Source: Sphingomonas sp. UV9 (lineage in GTDB: Bacteria > Pseudomonadota > Alphaproteobacteria > Sphingomonadales > Sphingomonadaceae). Taken from it: DNA of 64,000 nt. A program made the position numbers and the translations under genes. The notes under the pieces are model-generated. The model made no database searches. It worked only from the letters and a program-made list of their open reading frames with translations, and was not told the DNA's origin. Positions 1-8,644 of this stretch are shown one piece after another (the first letter of the stretch is position 1; each line of letters starts with the position of its first letter). The DNA lies in NCBI RefSeq assembly GCF_004101245.1, contig NZ_SCIN01000001.1, positions 386,784 through 450,783 of the forward strand. Reading direction: 5' to 3'.

Positions 1-1150
1 TCGAGACGCTGGTGCGCTCCGCCTTCTGGCTGACCGAGCGATAGGGGTTGTCGAACAGTCCTATCGCATCCTTCAGATGCAGCACGCGGCGGACGCCTTC
101 GTCGAGACGCGCGAGCGGGACCTCGCCTTTTTCGACGAGGTCGGGGAGCCACAGATTGAACAGGTTCGACTGCATGGCCATGTCCATGCCCGCCATGAAC
201 GCCTTCTTCGCGGCATCGCGGCCGTCCTTGGCATAGCCATGCGCGATCAGTTCCTCGTCCGCGGTGTAGTCGCCGACGACCATCCCGCGGAACCGCCATT
301 CGCCGCGCAGGAGATCGGTCATCAGCCAGTGATTCCCGCTGGAAGGAACGCCGTCGATGTCGTTGAACGCGCTCATCAATGTCGCGACGCCCGCATCGAC
401 CGCGGCCTTGAACGGCGCGAGATGCACTTCGTGCAGCGTGGCGGGGGAAATCTCGGTGAAGTTGTAGTCCTGACCGCCGGAAACCGCGCCATAGGCTGCG
501 AAGTGCTTGGCACACGCCGCCATGCGCGTCGGGTCGCGGAGATTGTCGCCCTGGAAACCACGGACACGGGCTACCGCCAGCTGTATACCGAGATAGGGAT
601 CCTCGCCCGATCCCTCGGCGACGCGGCCCCAGCGTTGATCGCGGGCGACATCGACCATCGGCGCGAACGTCCAGTGGATACCGAGCGCGGTGGTTTCCAA
701 GGCAGCGGCGCGCGCGGTACGCAGCGCAAGATCGGGATCGAACGCGCAAGCCTCGGCGATCGGCAGCGGATAGGCCGTACGCAGACCGTGGATAACGTCG
801 CCCGCGAAGATCAGCGGGATCTTGAGCCGGGTGGCCATCGCCGCATCCTGCGCAGCCTTGGCGCCCGCATAGCCGACGCCGTTGAACAGCATGCCGATCT
901 GCCCTGTCTTGATCCGCGCGATCTGTTCGGCTGCACCGCCGGTGGCGAGGCCAGGGTTGAAGGGCACGCCGATCGGCCGGATCTGGTCGGAGAAGCAGCT
1001 GAGCTGGCCGGCTTTTTCAGCCGGCGTCATCTTGGCGATCAGGCTCTCGATCCGGTCGCTCTGCGCGAACGCGGCGGTCGAGCCCAGCGACAGCCCGGCG
1101 ATGGCAGCGCCGCCGGTCAACATCTGGCGGCGATCTAGAATGGGCGACAT
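1..1150 (-). CDS. bglX: Tat-exported GH3 beta-glucosidase, BglX-like (partial, C-terminus outside window)
   Basis: About 383 residues are visible before the window edge. The N-terminus is a twin-arginine signal (DRRQML at residues 6-11, hydrophobic stretch, cleavage near AFA-Q at 29-30), so the enzyme should be exported folded. The body reads as a glycoside hydrolase family 3 N-terminal barrel: KHFAAYG at 215-221 is the conserved Lys-His pair, and VVGDY near 292-295 carries the expected catalytic nucleophile Asp294. Family members release glucose from beta-glucosides or cello-oligosaccharides in the periplasm. The ATG at 1148-1150 follows CTCAGGAGCAGGAT, a reasonable ribosome site. It lies 78 bases downstream of htpG on the same strand, separated by a strong hairpin, so it is probably its own transcript. 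The exact substrate cannot be told from sequence. Confidence 0.88.
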   Translation of the reverse strand, partial: MSPILDRRQMLTGGAAIAGLSLGSTAAFAQSDRIESLIAKMTPAEKAGQLSCFSDQIRPIGVPFNPGLATGGAAEQIARIKTGQIGMLFNGVGYAGAKAAQDAAMATRLKIPLIFAGDVIHGLRTAYPLPIAEACAFDPDLALRTARAAALETTALGIHWTFAPMVDVARDQRWGRVAEGSGEDPYLGIQLAVARVRGFQGDNLRDPTRMAACAKHFAAYGAVSGGQDYNFTEISPATLHEVHLAPFKAAVDAGVATLMSAFNDIDGVPSSGNHWLMTDLLRGEWRFRGMVVGDYTADEELIAHGYAKDGRDAAKKAFMAGMDMAMQSNLFNLWLPDLVEKGEVPLARLDEGVRRVLHLKDAIGLFDNPYRSVSQKAERTSVS

Positions 1151-1187
1151 ATCCTGCTCCTGAGTCTTTGGAGCGGGTTAGTCGCTG

Positions 1188-1221
1188 GACCACGGTTCCG
1201 CAAATCCGCGGAACCGTGGTC
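1188..1221. terminator. Perfect 14-bp stem, 6-nt loop hairpin between htpG and the GH3 gene
   Basis: The arms 1188-1201 and 1208-1221 are exact inverted complements (GACCACGGTTCCGC and its reverse complement) around the loop AAATCC. It begins 8 bases after the htpG stop on the minus strand. No T-run follows on either strand, so it is not a textbook intrinsic terminator; transcript end protection or termination is inferred. The CCACGGTTCC core resembles the inner part of the longer palindromic repeats near 13.4 and 32.0 kb. Confidence 0.5.
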
Positions 1222-1228
1222 GCACCGC

Positions 1229-3163
1229 TTACCCGAGCGCGCGCGTGAACAGCCGCGAAAGGCGGGCGGAGAAGGCGCGGGCATCGAGCGGCCGCTCGCC
1301 ATCGGCAATCTGCGCTTCGTCGAACAGCAGGTGCGCGGCGTCCTCGCGCAACGCCGTCTCGTCGTCGCCGAGCGCGGCCAACTTGGCGATCAACGGCGCG
1401 CGCGGGTTGATCTCCAGCACGGGCTTGGCGGCTGGCATGGCCTGCCCGCTAGCCGCGAGGATCCGTTCGAGCTGGCGGTCCATGCCGCTGTCCGCCGCAA
1501 CCAGGCAGACCGCGCTGTCGGTCAGACGCTCTGACGCGCGGACCTCCGACACGGCGTCGGCGAGCGTCGCCTTCACGAACGCGATGAAGTCCGTGACTTC
1601 CGGCGTGGCGACGGTCGTCGGGGCTTCCGCGCCGTCGACCAGCGGGATCAGGCTCAGATCGGCCGCACCCTGGGTGACGGACTTGAACGGCTTGCCATCG
1701 TGGTCGATGCCCGCCGTTACCCAGAACCCGTCGACCGGGTCCGGCAGCAGCAGCACTTCGATGCCCCGCGCGCGGAATCCCTCGAGCTGCGGCGACGCCT
1801 CGAGCCGGTCGAGATCGGTGCCGACGGCGTAATAGATCGCGGTCTGGTTCTCCTTCATCGCGGCGACATAGTCCGCGACCGAACGCCAGGCGCCGCCCGA
1901 CGTCGTGGTCTTGAAGCGGGCGAGCTTCAGCAGCGCCTCGCGGCGTTCGAAATCCTCGTACAGCCCCTCCTTCAGGACCGCGCCGAAATTCTCCCAGATC
2001 TTGGCGTATGCATCGGCATCGCGCGTCGCGAGCTTGTCGAGTTCGGCCAGTACGCGGCCGGTCACGCCCTTGCGGATCGCGGCGAGCATCGGGCTTTCCT
2101 GGATCATTTCGCGCGAGACGTTGAGCGGCAGGTCGGACGAGTCCACCAGACCGCGCATGAACCGGAGATAGCGCGGCAGGACTTCGGCATCGTCGGTGAT
2201 GAAGACGCGCTTCACGTACAGCTTCATCCGGCCGTTGCGGTCGGGATCGAACAGGTCGAACGGCTTGGCGCCCGGCACATAGGCGAGCACGGAATATTCG
2301 TGCAGCCCCTCCGCGCGGTAGTGGAGCGTCAGCGCGGGCTCGTCGAACTGACCCGACACGCCGCGGTAGAAATCGGCATAATCCTCGGTGCTGATCTCGG
2401 ACTTGGGCTTGGTCCAGAGCGCGGCGCCGTCGGCGATGTCGACCGGCTCCGCGTCGGGCCTTTCGCGCAGGGTGATCGGGACGGGAACGTGACCCGACTG
2501 GTCCTTGACCAGCCGCTCGACGGTAAAGCGGTCGGTGAAGGACGTCGCGTCTTCGAGCAGATGCAGCACGACGCGGGTACCGCGCGACGGTGCTTCCGCG
2601 GTATCGACGGGCGCGATCCTATAGGTGCCGAGGCCATCCGACGACCACACCGATGCCGTGTCCGCGCCGGCGCGGCGCGAGACGACGTCGACCTTTTCAG
2701 CGACCATGAACGCCGAATAGAAGCCAACGCCGAACTGGCCGATCAGCTGTGCCCCCTCGCTGCCCGTATTGGCGCTTCCGCTGGAGGCGGCGATGCGGTC
2801 CATGAAGGCCTTGGTGCCCGAGCGCGCAATCGTACCGAGCGCCTCGCCCATGTCGTCGGCGGTCATGCCGATGCCATTGTCCTCGATCGTCAGCGTCTTG
2901 GCGTCGGGATCGAGCGTGATCGCAATCTGCGTGCGGGATTCGTCACCGAGCAGTTCGGGCGCGCTCAACGCCTCATACCGCAGCTTTTCGCACGCATCGG
3001 CCGCATTCGAGATCAGTTCGCGAAGGAACACGGTCTTATCCGAATAGACCGAGTGCACCATCATGTGCAGCAGCCGCGCGACGTCCGCCTCGAATGCGTG
3101 GGTCGCAGGAGCAGAAGTGTCGGCGGCGGGGGCCTCGGCGGTGGGCGTGGTTTCGATGGTCAT
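1229..3163 (-). CDS. htpG: Molecular chaperone HtpG (Hsp90 family)
   Basis: Cytosolic Hsp90-type ATP-driven chaperone, 644 residues, the usual full length. A Thr/Ala-rich extension of about 22 residues precedes the GHKL ATPase domain, which shows RELISNAADA (48-57), DNGIGM (95-100) and GQFGVGFYSAF. The middle domain holds YLRFMRGLVDSSDLPLNVSR, highly typical of Hsp90. There is no C-terminal MEEVD, as expected for bacteria. It stands alone, with 369 non-coding bases upstream and the GH3 gene downstream behind a hairpin. A CCCTTGAAT element upstream could be a sigma-32-type -35, which would fit heat-shock control. Confidence 0.97.
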   Translation of the reverse strand: MTIETTPTAEAPAADTSAPATHAFEADVARLLHMMVHSVYSDKTVFLRELISNAADACEKLRYEALSAPELLGDESRTQIAITLDPDAKTLTIEDNGIGMTADDMGEALGTIARSGTKAFMDRIAASSGSANTGSEGAQLIGQFGVGFYSAFMVAEKVDVVSRRAGADTASVWSSDGLGTYRIAPVDTAEAPSRGTRVVLHLLEDATSFTDRFTVERLVKDQSGHVPVPITLRERPDAEPVDIADGAALWTKPKSEISTEDYADFYRGVSGQFDEPALTLHYRAEGLHEYSVLAYVPGAKPFDLFDPDRNGRMKLYVKRVFITDDAEVLPRYLRFMRGLVDSSDLPLNVSREMIQESPMLAAIRKGVTGRVLAELDKLATRDADAYAKIWENFGAVLKEGLYEDFERREALLKLARFKTTTSGGAWRSVADYVAAMKENQTAIYYAVGTDLDRLEASPQLEGFRARGIEVLLLPDPVDGFWVTAGIDHDGKPFKSVTQGAADLSLIPLVDGAEAPTTVATPEVTDFIAFVKATLADAVSEVRASERLTDSAVCLVAADSGMDRQLERILAASGQAMPAAKPVLEINPRAPLIAKLAALGDDETALREDAAHLLFDEAQIADGERPLDARAFSARLSRLFTRALG

Positions 3164-3532
3164 AAGATGTAGCTGGTCTCTCGCTGAAACGACTGCGGCG
3201 AGAGTTGGCCGGAGGTCAGTGGAAATTCAAGGGTCTGGTGCTTTTGCACGCGGTATCGTTGGACGGCCCATCGGGATCGGCCCTCTGTCAACGAAGATTT
3301 CATTTGCGTTACAGGTCGAAGCAATGTTCAATCCGAATCAGCCAGTCAAAAGATGCAACGTGTCGAGTTATCGCGCTGAAAGGAACTTTCCGTTCTTTTC
3401 CGAACCTTAACCTGCGTCCATCGTGACTGACTAGGGGGTGATGATCCTGCGAGGCCGCTGACGGGTTCGACCCGGCGGTGTTTCTGACGTTCGGTAAACC
3501 TTTGGGGAGGTTTGCTGCATTCGGGGGCCTCG
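3164..3532. other. Divergent intergenic region between htpG and the amine oxidase gene
   Basis: 369 bases with no credible gene on either strand. It must hold the promoters for both flanking genes. Visible structure: a candidate heat-shock promoter for htpG (3201-3233), a small hairpin CGGGT-TCG-ACCCG at 3462-3474, and a second hairpin AAACCT-TTGGGG-AGGTTT at 3496-3513 just ahead of the amine oxidase start. No longer repeat or palindrome was seen. Confidence 0.6.
3201..3233 (-). promoter_or_regulatory. Candidate sigma-32-like promoter of htpG
   Basis: On the minus strand CCCTTGAAT (3233-3225) matches the heat-shock -35 pattern CTTGAA. After 17 bases comes CCAACTCT (3208-3201), a weak match to the C-rich heat-shock -10. 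It sits about 40 bases upstream of the htpG start codon. The -10 match is poor, so this is a suggestion only. Confidence 0.3.
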
Positions 3533-5161
3533 ATGATTACACGCGGTACAGCAATTACGCGCCGGACTATTCTTGGAAGACTGGGTCTCGTCGGCGGACT
3601 CGGCGCAACTCTCGGGGCCATGCAGGCACTCGGGTTGACGGGGGGATTGATCGGAACGTCGCATGCCGAAGCGCTCGCGACGCTGACGCCGACGCTCGGC
3701 AGGGGAACCCATGTCGTCGTGCTGGGTGCGGGGATCGCCGGACTGACTGCCGCCTACGAACTTGAACAGGCAGGGTTCCAGGTGACCGTGCTCGAGGCGC
3801 GGGACCGGGTCGGCGGGCGCGCCTGGACGGTGCGCGACGGTGACAAGATCGAGATGATCGGCGAAGCTACGCAGACCGCCAAATTTTCCGATGGCATCTA
3901 TTTCAACGCAGGACCGGCGCGGATCCCGAGTTTCCACCAGGGATTGATCGGATACGCGAAGAAGTTCGACGTGCCCTTGGAAGTCGAGGTCAATTCGAGC
4001 CGGTCGGCCTATGTGATGGGCGAGAACGGCAGCAAGATCCGGATGCGGACTGCGATCAACGACATGCGCGGGCATATCGCCGAACTCTTGGCCAAGGCGC
4101 TCAACCAAGGCGCGCTCGACCAGGCGGTGACGCCTGCGGACAAGCAGAAACTGATGCCGTTCCTCAAGGCGTACGGCGATCTCGGCACCGATTACAGTTT
4201 CGCCGGCACCGAGCGATCGGGGTTCGGAACCGCGCCGGGTGCGGGCGTGACCTTCTCGTCGGCGGGCAGCGCGGTGGCGCTCGACCAGTTGCTCGCCAAC
4301 GAACGGCTGCCGATGACGCTGTTCGAAGACAATCTGTACATGCAGGCGACGATGTTCGAGCCGGTCGGCGGGATGGACCGGATCCATGCGGGTTTCGATC
4401 GCAACCTGCGCCGTCCTGCGATCCGCGGCGCAGAGGTAACGAAGATCCGCCACACGCCGCGCGGCGTCGAGGTGGTGTACCGTGACAAGGCGAGCGAGGT
4501 GGTCGACACGGTGAAGGCGGATTACATCATCTGCACCATCCCGTTCCCGGTGCTCGCAGCGATCGACACCGATTTCTCGCCTGCGCTGAAGAAGACGATC
4601 GCCGGCGTCGTGTACGATCACTCGAACAAGGTGGCGTTCGAGAGCCCGCGGTTCTGGGAACGCGAGCAGATCTACGGCGGCATCTCGTTCGTCGGCGGCC
4701 CGACCACGCTGATCTGGTATCCCTCGGCCGGATTGCATTCGGAGCGCGGGATGTTGCTCGGCTGCTATTCGTCGGGGCCGACCGCCGCCGCGTTCGCGAA
4801 GCGACCGATCGCCGAGCAGATCGCGTTCTCGCGCGGAGTCATCGACCGGCTGCATCCGGGGCACGGCGCCGATCTCGTCAATGGGCTGGCGGTGAACTGG
4901 CACAAGATCCCGTACAGCCTGGGGCCCTGGCCCGACTGGAACGCGGGCAGCGCGAACGGCCGGCAGGAAGGGCATATCGACACGCCCGAGTTCCGGCTGC
5001 TGCAAAAGCCCGACGGTCGCGTCTATTTCGCTTCCGCCGCGCTCAGCCAGACTCCGGGCTGGCAGGAGGGTGGCATCCAGTCCGCGCAGGGTCAGGTGAT
5101 GGCGTTGGCTCGGCGTGTGGCGGCGCAGGCGAGTATCGAGCGTCGAAGCCATACGGCATGA
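3533..5161 (+). CDS. Tat-exported flavin monoamine / L-amino acid oxidase family protein
   Basis: Flavin amine oxidase of 542 residues. A twin-arginine signal (TRRTILG, 9-15, then a hydrophobic run to about 45) predicts export with FAD already bound. The Rossmann FAD site is VVVLGAGIAG (61-70) followed by VTVLEARDRVGGRAW, the amine-oxidase signature. The C-terminal FAD segment ends in GWQEGGIQSAQ, which replaces the usual GEHT..GWMEGAI form. Such enzymes oxidise an amine or L-amino acid to an imine plus hydrogen peroxide. A TTG at 3512 is in frame, but its ribosome site is only one base away and the Tat signal fits the ATG at 3533, which has GGGGG five bases upstream. The downstream TonB receptor and exported RidA suggest a shared substrate; that substrate is unknown. 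Confidence 0.85.
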   Translation: MITRGTAITRRTILGRLGLVGGLGATLGAMQALGLTGGLIGTSHAEALATLTPTLGRGTHVVVLGAGIAGLTAAYELEQAGFQVTVLEARDRVGGRAWTVRDGDKIEMIGEATQTAKFSDGIYFNAGPARIPSFHQGLIGYAKKFDVPLEVEVNSSRSAYVMGENGSKIRMRTAINDMRGHIAELLAKALNQGALDQAVTPADKQKLMPFLKAYGDLGTDYSFAGTERSGFGTAPGAGVTFSSAGSAVALDQLLANERLPMTLFEDNLYMQATMFEPVGGMDRIHAGFDRNLRRPAIRGAEVTKIRHTPRGVEVVYRDKASEVVDTVKADYIICTIPFPVLAAIDTDFSPALKKTIAGVVYDHSNKVAFESPRFWEREQIYGGISFVGGPTTLIWYPSAGLHSERGMLLGCYSSGPTAAAFAKRPIAEQIAFSRGVIDRLHPGHGADLVNGLAVNWHKIPYSLGPWPDWNAGSANGRQEGHIDTPEFRLLQKPDGRVYFASAALSQTPGWQEGGIQSAQGQVMALARRVAAQASIERRSHTA

Positions 5162-5313
5162 CCGGAAAAAACAGACTATCGTCGTTGCTTTAAAGTAACG
5201 ATATCGGGAATTGCGACGATATGGTTTCAGATTGAGGTCGAATCGGTTGCATATCTTCCAATTCATCGCAATCCTCTGAAAATCGATCAACAACAATACT
5301 GGAGACAATAGTT

Positions 5314-5330
5314 CGCAATCATGGATTGCG
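5314..5330. promoter_or_regulatory. Perfect 7-bp inverted repeat upstream of the TonB receptor (operator candidate)
   Basis: CGCAATC-ATG-GATTGCG is an exact palindrome with a 3-base spacer, 90 bases before the receptor start. A second imperfect one (ATGATGA, six bases, TCATCGT) lies at about 5349-5368. The 258-base gap is AT-richer than its surroundings, as promoters are. The regulator is unknown. Confidence 0.4.
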
Positions 5331-5419
5331 GGAATGGTCGAACACGTAATGATGACTTAGATCATCGTGCGTTTGGGAGAGATGCGTGAAGGGCGATCAT
5401 CAATAAGGGGGGAGTCCTT

Positions 5420-7942
5420 ATGAAGACCGTTACCAGCATTTCACGTGGTGCACTTGCCGTTGCCCTTGCCAGCCTTTCGATCGCCGCCGCACATGCCCAG
5501 GCGGTCGAAGTCGCCGCCCAGGCCAGCGCGCCGGGCGACGACATCATCGTCACCGGCACGCGCGCCACCGGGATCACCGCCGCCGAAAGCGCCGCACCGA
5601 TCAAGGTGCTCGATGCCGACCTGATGAGTCATGTCGGCCAGCCGAACCTGAACCAGGTCCTGACACAACTCGTACCGTCGTTCACCGCGCAGGCATTCGG
5701 TGGCGATACCGCCAACCTCACGCTGTCGGCGCGATTGCGCGGACTCAGCCCGAACCACGCACTGGTGCTGATCAACGGCAAGCGACGGCATGGCACCTCG
5801 AACCTCGCCGTCCTCGGCGGCCCGTACCAGGGTGCGGCAACCGCCGATCTCGACCTGATCTCGCCCTCCTCGATCAAGCGCATCGAAGTGCTGGAGGATG
5901 GTGCGGCCGCGCAATATGGTTCGGACGCGATCGCCGGCGTCATCAACATCATCCTCAAAGACGACAAGGAGGGTGGCGATGGTTACGTCACCGCCGGCGA
6001 GAATTACGACACCGGCGGCCGCACCTATGCGGGCACGCTGCACCTCGCGACCAAGATCGGCGACGCGGGCTTCATCAACGTCACCGGCTTCTATCGCTAT
6101 CACGACTTCACGCAGGTCGGCGGGCTCGATCGCCGCGTTACCGACATCAACGGAAACCTGCTCAGCAGCACGACAAACCCGTCGATCAGCCCAATCCAGC
6201 AACAGCTCTATCCGGGCATGTCGGATTTCCCCTACGTCAACAAGATCAGCGGCGATGCACAGTCGCGGCTGATCAACCTCCAATATAACTCCGCCTATGA
6301 TTTCGGCGGGGTCGAGGCCTATAGCTTCGGCACCTATTCGCGCCGCGTGGCCAGCGCGTACGAGAACGTCCGCGTCCCGACCCGCGTCTCGCGCACCGTC
6401 GCCGGCGTGACGACCTATTTCGATCCCGACGGCGACAGCCCGGTCAACGGCTTCTCGCCGCGCGAAAAGATCCGCGAGGAGGACATGGCGTTTACCGGCG
6501 GCCTGCGCGGCGACGCCAGCGGCTTTCACTACGACCTGTCGACGACGTTCGGTCAGGACAAGAACGAAATCTACACGGTCAATTCCGCCAACGCCTCGCT
6601 CTACGCGGATACCGGCTTCACCCCGACGACGTTTTACAACGGGTTCTTCAAATCGAGCGAATTCACCGCCAACGCCGACTTCACGCATGAGATCGAGGCG
6701 GGGATGGCCGCCCCGATCAACCTCGCGTTCGGCGGCGAATATCGCAAGAACGTGTACGAGATCGGCTCGGGCGATGCCGCCTCGATCTACAAGGAGGGCG
6801 GACAATCCTATCCCGGGTTCCGGCCTTCGGATGCGGGCGTCAACGGGCGCGAGTCCCAGGCGGGCTATGTCGATATCGCGCTGATGCCGGTCGACGGACT
6901 GAAGGTCGACGTCGCCGGGCGATACGAGCATTATTCCGATTTCGGCAGCAAGTTCATCTACAAGGGCACGACGCGCTACGATTTCTCGGATGCGTTTGCA
7001 TTGCGTGGCACGTTCTCGACCGGCTTCCGCGCACCGACGCTGGCGGAGTCGTTCTATTCGGCGACCAACGTCTCGCCGACCGCGGCCTTCGTGCAGTTGC
7101 CGGCCAATTCCGCCGCGGCGAAACTGATCGGGTTCGACAATCTGAAGCCTGAAAAGTCGACCAACTACAGCCTCGGCACGGTCATCCGGCCGGTTCCGCG
7201 GCTGACGATCACGATCGATGCCTATCAGGTGAAGATCGAGGATCGCATCCTCGGCACGGGCTCGATCTTCGGGCAGGGCGGGGCGAGCAATTTCCCGATC
7301 GTCACGGCGGCGATCCTCGCCAATGGCAACGTCCTCGATCCGACCGTCAGCCAGACCGGCATCAACATCTTCACCAACGGCGCCGATACCCGGACGCGCG
7401 GCATCGACCTCGTCGCGAGCTACGCCAGCGATTTCGGCGATTACGGCAAGGCGACCTGGACGCTGTCGGGCAATTACAACAAGACCAAGATCACCAAGCT
7501 CGCCACTGCGCCCGCAGCCCTGGGCAACATCTCGCTGTTCGACGCCGGCGCGCGCGCCAATATCGAAACCGCATCGCCGCGCGTGAAGGTCATCGGATCG
7601 ACCTTCTACTCGATCGACAAATTCTCGATGACGCTGCGCGGCACCGTCTACGGAAAGAGTTCGTCCAAATACAGCCCGGACGGCGGGACCTTCTATACGC
7701 AGAAGATCGGCACCGCATTCATCGGCGACGTCGAACTGAACTTCAAGGCGACCGACGATCTCGAGCTGTCGATCGGTGCGAACAACGTCTTCAACAAACG
7801 CCCACCGACGCTCGGACTGGTGCCGGGTACGACCAACAACACGCTGGTCGGCGGCGGCAACCAACTCGACGCACCGCTGACGTTCAGCCCATACGGGATC
7901 AACGGCGGCTATTATTATGCGCGCATGAACGTCAGCTTCTGA
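5420..7942 (+). CDS. TonB-dependent outer membrane receptor
   Basis: 840 residues, the usual size of a TonB-dependent transporter. A Sec signal peptide (MKTVTSISRGALAVALASLSIAAAHA) is followed by a TonB-box-like DDIIVTGTR near 39-47. The plug domain follows with VLDADLM, LRGLSPNHALVLINGKRR and the signature AAAQYGSDAIAGVINIILK. The remainder is a beta-barrel with alternating aromatic strands, ending YYYARMNVSF with the terminal Phe needed for barrel insertion. The start has a good ribosome site (GGGGGGAG). It sits between an exported amine oxidase and an exported RidA, so its cargo is probably the oxidase substrate, for example a peptide, amino acid or amine. This is inferred from context only. 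Confidence 0.93.
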   Translation: MKTVTSISRGALAVALASLSIAAAHAQAVEVAAQASAPGDDIIVTGTRATGITAAESAAPIKVLDADLMSHVGQPNLNQVLTQLVPSFTAQAFGGDTANLTLSARLRGLSPNHALVLINGKRRHGTSNLAVLGGPYQGAATADLDLISPSSIKRIEVLEDGAAAQYGSDAIAGVINIILKDDKEGGDGYVTAGENYDTGGRTYAGTLHLATKIGDAGFINVTGFYRYHDFTQVGGLDRRVTDINGNLLSSTTNPSISPIQQQLYPGMSDFPYVNKISGDAQSRLINLQYNSAYDFGGVEAYSFGTYSRRVASAYENVRVPTRVSRTVAGVTTYFDPDGDSPVNGFSPREKIREEDMAFTGGLRGDASGFHYDLSTTFGQDKNEIYTVNSANASLYADTGFTPTTFYNGFFKSSEFTANADFTHEIEAGMAAPINLAFGGEYRKNVYEIGSGDAASIYKEGGQSYPGFRPSDAGVNGRESQAGYVDIALMPVDGLKVDVAGRYEHYSDFGSKFIYKGTTRYDFSDAFALRGTFSTGFRAPTLAESFYSATNVSPTAAFVQLPANSAAAKLIGFDNLKPEKSTNYSLGTVIRPVPRLTITIDAYQVKIEDRILGTGSIFGQGGASNFPIVTAAILANGNVLDPTVSQTGINIFTNGADTRTRGIDLVASYASDFGDYGKATWTLSGNYNKTKITKLATAPAALGNISLFDAGARANIETASPRVKVIGSTFYSIDKFSMTLRGTVYGKSSSKYSPDGGTFYTQKIGTAFIGDVELNFKATDDLELSIGANNVFNKRPPTLGLVPGTTNNTLVGGGNQLDAPLTFSPYGINGGYYYARMNVSF

Positions 7943-7996
7943 TCATCTGCCGGGCGTCGGACCAATCCGGCGCCCGGTCTCCACGAGAGGATATCC

Positions 7997-8515
7997 ATGT
8001 CGAAGACCATCATTGCATCGCTCGCTCTCTTCACAGCCTTGGCCGGCGCATCCGCCGCGAGTGCGCAAACGCCTGAAACCGCGATCGTCCGCCATGCCAA
8101 CACCCCCCCCGGGCTGATCCTCCAGGGTGTCACCGTCCCGGCGGGCGCAGAGATGCTATACCTGAGCGGCCAGCTCGCCGCGCCGATCAACCCGGCCAGC
8201 AAGACGCCGCCGGCACAGCTGACGATCGCCGATTTCGGTGACACCAAGACGCAGACGATCAGCGTGTTCACCAAGATCAAGACGATCCTCGCGGCGCAGG
8301 GCTATGCGATGAGCGACATCATCAAGCTGACGATCTTCGTGGCGGGCGATCCGAAACTCGGCGGCAAGATGGACTTTGCGGGCATGAACGACGCGTTCAA
8401 GATGTTTTTCGGCACGGCGGAAAATCCGAACACGGTCGCGCGTTCGACCGTGCAGGTGGCGGCGCTGGCGGGACCGGCGTTCCTGGTCGAGATCGAGGCG
8501 ACCGCAGCGAAATAA
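7997..8515 (+). CDS. RidA family enamine/imine deaminase with signal peptide
   Basis: 172 residues: a 23-residue Sec signal (cleavage ASA-Q) plus a complete YjgF/YER057c/UK114 domain. Cytosolic RidA speeds hydrolysis of reactive 2-imino acids to keto acids. The active-site Arg is kept (ARS at 148-150, Arg149), as is the VEIEA segment (164-168), so it could be catalytic. The signal peptide is unusual, because most RidA proteins are cytosolic. It begins 54 bases after the TonB receptor and is probably co-transcribed. Its partner would be the exported oxidase at 3533-5161, whose products are imines. The family is certain; periplasmic imine clean-up is inference. Confidence 0.88.
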   Translation: MSKTIIASLALFTALAGASAASAQTPETAIVRHANTPPGLILQGVTVPAGAEMLYLSGQLAAPINPASKTPPAQLTIADFGDTKTQTISVFTKIKTILAAQGYAMSDIIKLTIFVAGDPKLGGKMDFAGMNDAFKMFFGTAENPNTVARSTVQVAALAGPAFLVEIEATAAK

Positions 8516-8541
8516 CGCGCGGGAACGGGGCGAGCGTTATT
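8511..8541 (+). terminator. Hairpin after the exported RidA gene
   Basis: AATAACGC (8511-8518, overlapping the stop codon) pairs exactly with GCGTTATT (8534-8541), and TTTAA follows. A second hairpin, CGCGCCC-ATATC-GGGCGCG, lies at 8562-8580. Together they make a plausible transcription end for the receptor operon. The U-run is short. Confidence 0.45.
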
Positions 8542-8644
8542 TAACATCGGGTATGGCGGTTCGCGCCCATATCGGGCGCGTAACGATTTGACGTCGATGG
8601 CGGCCCGTGGGACGTTCATGATCGTAACGGATCGGAAGACTGCC

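Noticed and set aside
77..1138. Long open plus-strand frame opposite the GH3 gene
   Set aside because: Low-complexity Arg/Asp/Ala-rich translation, no family features; an antisense shadow of a real gene.
5441..7864. 807-residue minus-strand frame opposite the TonB receptor
   Set aside because: Shadow of the receptor in GC-rich DNA; the receptor has a signal peptide, plug signature and terminal Phe.
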